Source: Clostridia bacterium
Lineage (GTDB): Bacteria; Bacillota; Clostridia; Oscillospirales; CAG-382
NCBI GenBank assembly: GCA_017938055.1
Contig: JAGBCG010000071.1
Coordinates: forward strand, 1 to 5,394
DNA: 5,394 bases
Reading direction: 5' to 3'
Notes under the pieces: model-generated
What the model saw: only the letters and a program-made list of their open reading frames with translations
Databases searched by the model: none
Told to the model about the DNA's origin: nothing
Shown here: positions 1 to 5,394 of the stretch, piece by piece
How positions within the stretch are numbered: position 1 is the stretch's first letter
Layout of the letters: the number at the start of each line of letters is the position of its first letter
Position numbers and translations under genes: made by a program

Positions 1-1
1 C

Positions 2-739
2 AGCCTTGTTAATAATTTTCTCATTCGTGAAAAAAGAATTTCCTGGATAGCGGTAAACTTTGACGGCTCTGTTGCACATGTGGAGGTAAGAGAGGGATTA
101 AATCCCGAAATAAAAAGTAAAAAGCAAAATGTAAATATTGTGGCAAGCCATGATGGGATAATATTGAGAGCAGATGTTCTTGAGGGAGGGTGTGCTGTAA
201 GTAAGGGAGATGTTGTGCATAAGGGACAGCTTCTTGTTTCGGCGTTTATAGATAGAAATGATAAAAGCTCTTTGCGTGGAGCAAGGGGAAGCGTGTGGGC
301 AAATACAGAAAGGGAGGTTACGGTGTATGTGCCGCTGAATTATGTCGAAAAAAACTATAACGGAAGCGTTAAAAAGTGTTATTCTGTTCAAGTGCTGGGT
401 AAAAAAATAAATGCTGGATTTTTAAATTTAAATAAAAAGCTTTTTACAAAAAGCACCAAAAGCATAAAGGCGGCATTTAACGAAAAATACCCTCTGCCAT
501 TTGAAATTGTCATACAGGAATATAACGAGTATACGCTGTCAGATAAAAGACGAACTGAAAAGCAGGCATATGATATAGCGGTAAAACAGGCACAGGATTT
601 TATTTCAAATAACTCACCAAGCTTTGTTGTGGCGGATAAGGAAGAAAGGTACAGTGTGAATGAAAATGTGTTAATATATAATTGTCTGTATTCAGGGGTG
701 GAAAACATAGCAAAACAGGTAGAGTTTGAAATTGAGTGA
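2..739 (+). CDS. yqfD: Sporulation protein YqfD, C-terminal part (5' end outside window)
   Basis: The reading frame is open from base 2 to the TGA at 737-739, giving about 245 residues. YqfD proteins are usually near 390-400 residues, so roughly the first 150, including the usual membrane segment, lie upstream. What is seen: a start resembling the family's 'W-I-[AG]-V-N-x-x-G' stretch (WIAVNFDG, fragment residues 15-22), then E-rich 'VEVREG', then a lipoyl/barrel-sandwich-like hairpin at fragment residues 47-82 (DGII...G..V.KGDVVHKGQLLVSA), the 'G.VWA.T' strand, and 'VPLNYVEKNY'. The C-terminal part carries a 'PLPFEIVIQEYNEY' strand and a helix of the 'T..QAYDIAVKQAQDF' type, and ends in VEFEIE. 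A GTG at 80 is in frame but interrupts this domain, so it is not the true start. In Bacillus, YqfD is a sigma-E-dependent mother-cell protein needed for normal sporulation; its biochemistry is unknown. The frequent neighbour phoH does not follow here. Confidence 0.88.
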   Translation, partial: SLVNNFLIREKRISWIAVNFDGSVAHVEVREGLNPEIKSKKQNVNIVASHDGIILRADVLEGGCAVSKGDVVHKGQLLVSAFIDRNDKSSLRGARGSVWANTEREVTVYVPLNYVEKNYNGSVKKCYSVQVLGKKINAGFLNLNKKLFTKSTKSIKAAFNEKYPLPFEIVIQEYNEYTLSDKRRTEKQAYDIAVKQAQDFISNNSPSFVVADKEERYSVNENVLIYNCLYSGVENIAKQVEFEIE

Positions 740-797
740 AAAATTTTAGTAAAATGAAAATATTTGTTGAAGATTGTATAAAAGCGGAAAAAAACTA

Positions 798-826
798 TTC
801 CATTTTGTCGTATGTTGTGATATAAT
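798..826 (+). promoter_or_regulatory. Candidate extended -10 promoter for the GHL10-amidase gene
   Basis: A perfect extended -10 box, TGaTATAAT, lies at 818-826. The hexamer 17 bases upstream (TTCCAT, 798-803) is a poor -35 match, as is common for extended -10 promoters. Transcription would start near 833, leaving a 5' leader of about 30 bases. The 123-base gap between the yqfD stop and this gene's start, with no convincing terminator, means read-through from yqfD is also possible. Confidence 0.5.
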
Positions 827-849
827 AAATGACGGAAAAACTGCTTTTC

Positions 850-855
850 GGGAGG
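850..855 (+). promoter_or_regulatory. Ribosome binding site supporting the ATG at 863
   Basis: GGGAGG sits seven bases before the ATG at 863. It is a strong Shine-Dalgarno match and fixes the start so that the protein begins with a short charged tail followed by a membrane anchor. Confidence 0.8.
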
Positions 856-862
856 CGTCAAA

Positions 863-3800
863 ATGAAAAAACTTGATTCTGAAAAGGACAATGTGATAAA
901 TAAAAAATATCTTCAATATATAATTTCTTCTGTGGCAACTGTGGTGTGCCTTGCATTGTTTGCGGGAATTTTTGTGTATATGGGAGTGTTTGATAAGCTT
1001 TTTACGGGTGCAAAGGATAATCAAGATGTTTTGCAGGCACTTTCACAAGAGCAAACGCCTGTTATTGACTTTACTGAGGTTTCGACTCTTGAAATGAGAG
1101 GAATGTGGATACCAACAACTCTCAACATAGCTTTTCCCTCAAAACCCGGTCTTGATGATAAGACTCTTGCAAAAGAGCTTGATGACATTGTAAAAAAGGC
1201 ATATGAGAATAAAATAAATTCTCTGTTTTTTCAGGTAAGACCTGCTGCGGATGCTTTGTATAATTCTGATATATTCCCGTCAAGTATTTATCTTACGGAA
1301 AATCAGATACACACGGAAAATAGCTTTGACTGCCTTGAGTATCTGCTCAAAAAAGCGGCAGAATATAATATTGACGTTCATGCGTGGGTAAATCCTTACA
1401 GAGTTACTATGAGCGAAAAGGACAAAGAAAAAATGAGTCCAATGTCGCCGGCTGTTCAGTACAGCGAGCTTACTGTTACATATGCTGATGGCAAGACATA
1501 TTTTGACCCGGGTGAGCCTCTTGTACAAAGCCTTGTTGTTGACGGAGTAAAAGAGCTTGTTGAAAAGTATCCTACACTTGCAGGCGTGCATTTTGATGAC
1601 TATTTTTATCCATACCCATCGGGAAACGCCGAATTTGATGATGAGGACACCTATAAAAAGTACGGCGGTACTATGGATAAGGCTGACTGGAGAAGACAAA
1701 ACGTAAATACTCTTATTGAACAAACCTATAAAGCAATAAAGGAAATTAACGAGGATTGCGTTTTTGGTGTGTCGGTTTTTGGAATATGGGCTAATAAATC
1801 AAGTAATACTCCTGTTATGGGAAGTGAAACAAACGGACTTGAGGCATATAACAGCCTTTACTGCGATGCACTTGCATGGGCAAAGGGCGGATATGTTGAC
1901 TACATTGCACCTCAGAACTACTGGAGTATGGACACGGTTTCAGCACCCTTTGATGATGTTGCACGCTGGTGGAACGCAAACCTTGACGGAACGGGTGTTG
2001 ACTTGTATATGGGACATGCGGCATATAAGTCAGGTGAATACAAGAAGGGTGAAATATACCGCCAGGTAGAATTCTGCAGAACCCTGTCTTGCTATAAAGG
2101 CAGTATTTTCTATGGCTATGAGAACATTTGCGAAAATATCGGCGGTGTTTCGGACGACATTAAAAAGGCTTGCTCGTCAAAAATTCTTCGTACCCAGGCT
2201 GCAAGCAATAATAAGAGCATTACTGTAAATTATCCGGCAAATAATTCCTATGTAAATACGTCAAAAACCTATATTATAGGAAGTGCTGACAGTGGATATC
2301 CGCTTACAATGAACGGACAAGCTGTATCCAAAACAACAGGGGGATATTTCAGTGCTTACGTAGAGCTGAGTCAGGGGAAAAATACATTTGACTTTGCTCA
2401 GAACGGAAAAACATATACCCTTACTGTAAACTACGGCTCAAAGAATAATAACTCAGCTACAGGCTCATCATATAAAAAAATGGATAAGATGGAAATAATC
2501 GACGCTTACCCACAAGGCTCAACCTGGCTGAATGTTGGGGACACTTTGCGTGTTTCCTGTGCAGCACCCTCAGGAAGTATTGTTACGGCAACGGTTGGTG
2601 GAATGTCTGTTGTTATGACTCCTACTATAAATCCGCCAAATGAGAGTAAATATATGTACGAAAAGTACGTGGGAAGTATAAAACCGTCAACATTTGCCTC
2701 AAGTGGTGAGGTTGTTGCTCTTGGAACTCTTACGTTTACTGCGGAAAGAAACGGAGAAACTGCAACTTTAAAATGCGGTCTTATCAGCCAGCAGCATGAG
2801 GATGCGTATTCCTATGCTGAAGTTAATAAGGATTATACGCATACAAAGGTGTCCACAAAATCCTCTTTCTATGATGACTTCTTGCCCTCATCAAAGGGTA
2901 TGCGTGATTACGTAACAAGTGTTGAGGACGGCTACTGCAAGCTACGCTTTGGTGGATATGTAAAGGAAAGCGAGCTGGCAATTACATACGGCAAACCACT
3001 GTTGCTTAATACCATTCTCACAACGGCTCTTGAGGTGGTTTCAACTGATACAACAAACAATAAATGCAATTCTACCGACATACGCTTTGGAGTTACTGAA
3101 AACATCCCTGTTGACGTAGACTTTAACGGAGAAAACGGCAGCATGAGAATTATCATGTATAACACCGACTCGTCAATTATTCCTGAATTTGAAATTCCTG
3201 CAAATCCGCTTGTAAAGAGCATAAGCGGACAAAAAGGCACACGTGAAAACATGGTAATTTACACGGTGACTTTAAAGGATAATAAGAATTTCTACGGCTT
3301 TAATATAGTTTACGAAAATGGCTGTATGATAGTAAAGCTCAATAATCCCCAGACTCTAAAACAGGGTGAAAAGCCTTTGGAGGGAAAGACGATAGTTGTT
3401 GATGCAGGTCATGGTGGTACGGATATAGGAGCACCGGGCCCTGGTAATTTTCCGGAATCTGTGCTTAACAGAAGAATAGCCGATGAGCTTGTTAAGAATT
3501 TACAGTCCCTTGGTGCTACTGTACTTGAGTCAAGAACAGGCAATAATACGGTTGATTTGTACGAAAGAATGGATTTTCTAAATGAAGCATGTCCTGACCT
3601 TGCTGTGTCAATACACCATAATTCAGTTGCGGGAAGCTCAAATGCACAGAAAGTGCGAGGATTTATGGCACTTTATTCCAATAACAGCGGAGTACTGCTT
3701 GCTCAGACAGTTTCAAATGTGGTATGCAGTGAGCTTGGCAGAGAACAAAAGCCAACGGCATATCAACAGCTTGCTGTTGCACGTAATCACAGATTTCCCT

Positions 3801-3946
3801 CTGCACTGTTTGAAATGTGCTTTATATGCAATGTTGAGGAATACCAGTGGTCAATTACTGAGGGAAACTATAAAAGAAGTGCCGATGCTTTGACAGAGGG
3901 TATACTTGAATACTACAGAATAGGGGCAAAGTACCTTGAATACTAA
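863..3946 (+). CDS. Membrane-anchored bifunctional cell-wall hydrolase: GHL10 glycosidase-like domain fused to Amidase_3
   Basis: The protein has 1027 residues. Residues 1-15 are charged and 17-43 form one hydrophobic helix, read as a type II signal-anchor that places the rest outside the cell. Residues about 76-435 match the GHL10/DUF187 glycosyl-hydrolase-like fold: an opening E-M-R-G-M-W (77-82), an 'FFQVRPAADALY' strand, 'HAWVNPYR', an H-F-D-D-Y-F-Y-P motif (243-250) with the acidic pair D245/D246, and 'APQNYW'. An Ig-like module of glucodextranase-B style covers about 452-524, followed by an Asn/Ser-rich linker, a second beta-rich module (about 541-642), an SH3-like stretch near 683-703 and an AMIN-like region (about 719-830). 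Residues about 841-1020 are Amidase_3, with zinc ligands H850 (DAGHGG), E865 and H918 (SIHHN) and catalytic E984 (FEMCFICN), so this half looks active. The amidase should cut the MurNAc-L-Ala bond. E. coli DigH, a GHL10 member, cuts peptide-free glycans. The glycosidase bond cut here, and the role (division, sporulation or turnover), are inferences. The 3' end overlaps nth. Confidence 0.87.
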   Translation: MKKLDSEKDNVINKKYLQYIISSVATVVCLALFAGIFVYMGVFDKLFTGAKDNQDVLQALSQEQTPVIDFTEVSTLEMRGMWIPTTLNIAFPSKPGLDDKTLAKELDDIVKKAYENKINSLFFQVRPAADALYNSDIFPSSIYLTENQIHTENSFDCLEYLLKKAAEYNIDVHAWVNPYRVTMSEKDKEKMSPMSPAVQYSELTVTYADGKTYFDPGEPLVQSLVVDGVKELVEKYPTLAGVHFDDYFYPYPSGNAEFDDEDTYKKYGGTMDKADWRRQNVNTLIEQTYKAIKEINEDCVFGVSVFGIWANKSSNTPVMGSETNGLEAYNSLYCDALAWAKGGYVDYIAPQNYWSMDTVSAPFDDVARWWNANLDGTGVDLYMGHAAYKSGEYKKGEIYRQVEFCRTLSCYKGSIFYGYENICENIGGVSDDIKKACSSKILRTQAASNNKSITVNYPANNSYVNTSKTYIIGSADSGYPLTMNGQAVSKTTGGYFSAYVELSQGKNTFDFAQNGKTYTLTVNYGSKNNNSATGSSYKKMDKMEIIDAYPQGSTWLNVGDTLRVSCAAPSGSIVTATVGGMSVVMTPTINPPNESKYMYEKYVGSIKPSTFASSGEVVALGTLTFTAERNGETATLKCGLISQQHEDAYSYAEVNKDYTHTKVSTKSSFYDDFLPSSKGMRDYVTSVEDGYCKLRFGGYVKESELAITYGKPLLLNTILTTALEVVSTDTTNNKCNSTDIRFGVTENIPVDVDFNGENGSMRIIMYNTDSSIIPEFEIPANPLVKSISGQKGTRENMVIYTVTLKDNKNFYGFNIVYENGCMIVKLNNPQTLKQGEKPLEGKTIVVDAGHGGTDIGAPGPGNFPESVLNRRIADELVKNLQSLGATVLESRTGNNTVDLYERMDFLNEACPDLAVSIHHNSVAGSSNAQKVRGFMALYSNNSGVLLAQTVSNVVCSELGREQKPTAYQQLAVARNHRFPSALFEMCFICNVEEYQWSITEGNYKRSADALTEGILEYYRIGAKYLEY
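3922..3926 (+). promoter_or_regulatory. Ribosome binding site for the TTG start of nth
   Basis: AGGGG lies nine bases before the TTG at 3936, inside the last codons of the preceding gene. It overlaps an in-frame TAG (3921-3923) that blocks any further upstream start for nth. The site is moderate, and with a TTG start it suggests that ribosomes finishing the upstream gene help initiate translation. Confidence 0.55.
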
Positions 3947-4574
3947 AGCAAAAATTAAAAGAGTAAGCGAAATACTGCGTGAAATGTTTCCCGACTCAAA
4001 ATGCTCATTGAATCATGAGGGAGATGTGTGGAAGCTGCTTGTAATGGGACGGCTGTCGGCACAATGTACCGATGCAAGAGTAAATGAGGTATGTAATACA
4101 CTTTTTCGTGAAATTCCTGACGTGTATGCTATGGCAGCGGCGGACTTGGAAAAAATCGAAAAACTGATTTTCACCTGTGGACTTTACAGAACAAAAGCTA
4201 AATCCTTAAAGGAAATGGCACTTGAAATAACAAAAAAGCATAACGGAAAGGTTCCTGATAACTTCAAAGACCTTGTAGCTCTGTCGGGTGTTGGCAGTAA
4301 AATAGCAAATCTTGTTTTGGGTGACTATTTCGGCAAGGGCGGAATTGTTGCTGATACACATTGCATCAGGATTTCCAATAGACTTGGATTTGTAAAAAGC
4401 ACAAATCAGGCAGTTGTGGAACGCACTCTCGACCCGCTTGTGCCAAAGGATGAGCAAAGCGACTATTGTCACAGAATGGTAGATTTCGGAAGAAGTGTGT
4501 GTACGGCAAAAAATCCTGCCTGTGATGAATGTCCTCTCAGAAAAGAAAAACTGTGCAGTTTTAAGTATAAATAA
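3936..4574 (+). CDS. nth: Endonuclease III (DNA glycosylase / AP lyase)
   Basis: The 212-residue product matches the usual length (E. coli Nth has 211). It removes oxidised pyrimidines from DNA and nicks the resulting abasic site in base-excision repair. Seen: 'LSAQCTDARVN' near residues 41-51, a helix-hairpin-helix with L-S-G-V-G-S-K (116-122) carrying the catalytic lysine K122, and 'VADTH' with catalytic D140. A C-terminal iron-sulfur loop has cysteines 189, 196, 199 and 207. That spacing is C-x6-C-x2-C-x7-C, two residues longer in the last gap than the usual x5. The start is TTG: an in-frame TAG lies 15 bases upstream, the next ATG is at residue 17, and the TTG-initiated N-terminus (MNTKAKIKRVSEIL) resembles E. 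coli Nth. The gene overlaps the preceding one by 11 bases in a different frame and is followed at once by a terminator, so it is probably the last gene of that unit. Confidence 0.93.
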   Translation: MNTKAKIKRVSEILREMFPDSKCSLNHEGDVWKLLVMGRLSAQCTDARVNEVCNTLFREIPDVYAMAAADLEKIEKLIFTCGLYRTKAKSLKEMALEITKKHNGKVPDNFKDLVALSGVGSKIANLVLGDYFGKGGIVADTHCIRISNRLGFVKSTNQAVVERTLDPLVPKDEQSDYCHRMVDFGRSVCTAKNPACDECPLRKEKLCSFKYK

Positions 4575-4580
4575 CGTTAA

Positions 4581-4613
4581 ACCGTCCAATTTTTGCGTTG
4601 GACGGTGTTTTTT
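4581..4613 (+). terminator. Rho-independent terminator after nth
   Basis: A perfect 9-bp stem pairs ACCGTCCAA (4581-4589) with TTGGACGGT (4598-4606) across an eight-base loop. One G and then six T (4608-4613) follow. It begins seven bases after the nth stop codon and separates the hydrolase-nth unit from hrcA. Confidence 0.93.
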
Positions 4614-4662
4614 ATGCGTATTGGTCATATTCATATAATGTTTACAGAAAAATGTGTTTTTG

Positions 4663-4693
4663 TTGAAGAAAAAAATTCGTTTAGTGGTAAAAT
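4663..4693 (+). promoter_or_regulatory. Probable vegetative (sigma-A type) promoter of hrcA
   Basis: An extended -10 box, TGgTAAAAT, lies at 4685-4693, with TTGAAG (4663-4668) as a -35 candidate at a slightly long 19-base spacing. The predicted start near 4700 falls at the edge of the CIRCE operator, as expected for HrcA-repressed genes. An overlapping TATACT (4693-4698) is an alternative -10 but lacks a -35 at normal distance. Confidence 0.6.
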
Positions 4694-4702
4694 ATACTCT
4701 AG

Positions 4703-4729
4703 TTAGCACTCGTATGTTTTGAGTGCTAA
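4703..4729 (+). promoter_or_regulatory. CIRCE operator (HrcA binding site)
   Basis: TTAGCACTC (4703-4711) and GAGTGCTAA (4721-4729) form a perfect 9-bp inverted repeat with a 9-base spacer, the exact consensus of the CIRCE heat-shock operator. HrcA dimers bind it and repress transcription until heat shock or GroEL shortage. It lies just after the predicted promoter and 19 bases before the hrcA ATG, so it is probably transcribed into the leader, where it could also fold as a hairpin. Because hrcA follows directly, the locus is autoregulated. Confidence 0.97.
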
Positions 4730-4733
4730 AAGC

Positions 4734-4741
4734 GGGGAGGG
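4734..4741 (+). promoter_or_regulatory. Strong ribosome binding site of hrcA
   Basis: GGGGAGGG contains GGAGG (4736-4740) eight bases before the ATG at 4749. It starts only five bases after the CIRCE repeat, so an RNA hairpin formed by CIRCE would end right beside it. Confidence 0.8.
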
Positions 4742-4748
4742 AGTAGAG

Positions 4749-5394
4749 ATGGATTTAAACGAAAGAAAAATGCAGATTTTAAAATCCATTGTTGATGAGT
4801 ATATCAGCAAAGGTGAGCCTGTAGGTTCAAAGCACCTTGTTGAATACGGAAAAATGTCTTTATCTCCCGCGACCATACGCAACGAAATGAGCGAGCTTGA
4901 AGAAATGGGCTATCTTGATAAGCCACATACTTCAGCGGGCAGAATACCATCAAATGCGGCATATAGAATATATGTTGAGCAGCTGATGGAAAACTACAGA
5001 TTAAACGTTGAAGAGCTTAATCTGCTTAATGAACTGACTCGCTTTAAGATGGATGAAACGGATAAGCTTGTTGAAAAAGCTGCAAAGGTTATATCGGAAA
5101 TAACAAACTGTGCAGCAATGGCATTGATGACAGGAAGCAAAAAGCATGTTGTCAAACGCTTTGATACACTGCTGATTGACGAAAAAAGCTTTGTGCTTGT
5201 AATGGTGATGCCTGATGATACAATAAAGACACAGCATTTAAGAACACAGCTCATAATTGACGAGCAGGCAGTAAAATGTATAAAAGATGCCCTTAACAGC
5301 CATTTAAGCTTAATAAGTCTTGATGATGTGTCACTTCCTCTCATGATTAAGCTTGAAAAGGACTTTGGCAGATATTCACCCCTTGTGACAGATG
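4749..5394 (+). CDS. hrcA: Heat-inducible transcription repressor HrcA, N-terminal part (3' end outside window)
   Basis: The frame is open from the ATG at 4749 to the window edge, giving 215 residues of a family that is usually about 340-350 long. The start MDLNERKMQILKSIV leads into the winged-helix DNA-binding domain (about residues 1-75), with the family hallmarks EPVGSK, SPATIRNEM, LEEMGYL and HTSAGRIP. A charged helical stretch follows (about 85-120), then the beginning of the GAF-like/dimerisation domain (LLIDEKSFVLVMVMPDD). In the usual 'GRIPT..GYR.YVD' segment this protein reads GRIPSNAAYRIYVE. HrcA represses class I heat-shock genes (groESL and the hrcA-grpE-dnaK-dnaJ unit) at CIRCE and depends on GroEL for active folding. 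The CIRCE directly upstream indicates self-repression. grpE and dnaK would be expected beyond the right edge but cannot be seen. Confidence 0.96.
   Translation, partial: MDLNERKMQILKSIVDEYISKGEPVGSKHLVEYGKMSLSPATIRNEMSELEEMGYLDKPHTSAGRIPSNAAYRIYVEQLMENYRLNVEELNLLNELTRFKMDETDKLVEKAAKVISEITNCAAMALMTGSKKHVVKRFDTLLIDEKSFVLVMVMPDDTIKTQHLRTQLIIDEQAVKCIKDALNSHLSLISLDDVSLPLMIKLEKDFGRYSPLVTD

Noticed and set aside
80..739. GTG at 80 as the start of a separate 219-residue gene
   Set aside because: The frame is open further upstream to the window edge, and those upstream codons continue a conserved YqfD segment, so the GTG is internal.
743..755. Palindrome ATTTTA-G-TAAAAT just after the yqfD stop as a terminator
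   Set aside because: The stem is only A-T pairs with a one-base centre and no following T tract, so it is too weak for a rho-independent terminator and is expected by chance in AT-rich DNA.
758..784. Sigma-E-like promoter (AAATATT then TATAAAAG) before the hydrolase gene
   Set aside because: The -35-like part fits moderately, but the -10 matches only about five of eight positions and the spacer of 12 is short. It is too weak to list as a feature, though it would be of interest if sporulation expression were shown.
835..849. Small inverted repeat GAAAA/TTTTC just before the hydrolase ribosome binding site
   Set aside because: A five-bp stem with mostly A-T pairs is not enough to claim a regulatory hairpin or riboswitch.
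388..891. Long antisense open frame over yqfD (167 codons)
   Set aside because: It lies opposite a confidently assigned gene, has a Phe/Ser-rich composition typical of reverse-strand reading of AT-rich coding DNA, and resembles no family.
4634..4639. TATAAT upstream of hrcA as a second promoter
   Set aside because: At 17-base spacing the -35 would be TTTATG in the terminator T tract, a weak match, and it would lie about 60 bases before CIRCE. Possible, but unsupported.
4660..4670. 11-base word TTTGTTGAAGA shared with the region upstream of the hydrolase gene (about 763-774)
   Set aside because: The two copies sit at different distances from their -10 boxes (about 48 versus 19 bases), so they are not an equivalent promoter element. 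A short AT-rich coincidence is likely.
4206..4709. Antisense open frame over nth and the hrcA control region (167 codons)
   Set aside because: It runs through the nth catalytic region, the terminator and the hrcA promoter region, and resembles no protein. It is a chance open frame.

Overview
The window is AT-rich, compactly organised DNA from a Gram-positive, low-GC bacterium, most likely a spore-forming member of Clostridia. A Ruminococcus/Oscillospiraceae-like lineage is my guess from protein style rather than a database match. Supporting clues are a YqfD-type sporulation protein, a membrane-anchored peptidoglycan hydrolase suited to a single-membrane cell, GGAGG-type ribosome binding sites, frequent AGA arginine codons, and an hrcA gene headed by a CIRCE operator. 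All four genes lie on the + strand.

Layout: (1) 2-739, the 3' part of yqfD, cut by the left edge. (2) 740-862, a short intergenic stretch with an extended -10 promoter candidate and a good ribosome binding site. (3) 863-3946, a 1027-residue membrane-anchored protein that joins an N-terminal glycosyl-hydrolase-like domain (GHL10/DUF187 type) to a C-terminal N-acetylmuramoyl-L-alanine amidase (Amidase_3) through Ig-like, SH3-like and AMIN-like modules. (4) 3936-4574, nth (endonuclease III), which starts at a TTG inside the end of the previous gene. (5) 4581-4613, a strong rho-independent terminator closing that transcription unit. (6) 4614-4748, the hrcA control region with an extended -10 promoter, a perfect CIRCE and a strong ribosome binding site. 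(7) 4749-5394, the 5' part of hrcA, cut by the right edge.

Functionally there are three units. YqfD belongs to the mother-cell sporulation programme in known spore-formers. The large hydrolase and nth look co-transcribed, with likely translational coupling, although cell-wall hydrolysis and base-excision repair have no obvious functional tie. hrcA begins a heat-shock unit that usually continues into grpE-dnaK-dnaJ and represses itself through CIRCE.

The most interesting item is the hydrolase. Its two putative activities fit in sequence: an amidase strips stem peptides from glycan strands, and GHL10 enzymes such as E. coli DigH are known to cut such denuded glycans. I see no CRISPR array, mobile element, tRNA or rRNA, and nothing that clearly forms an undescribed multi-gene system.
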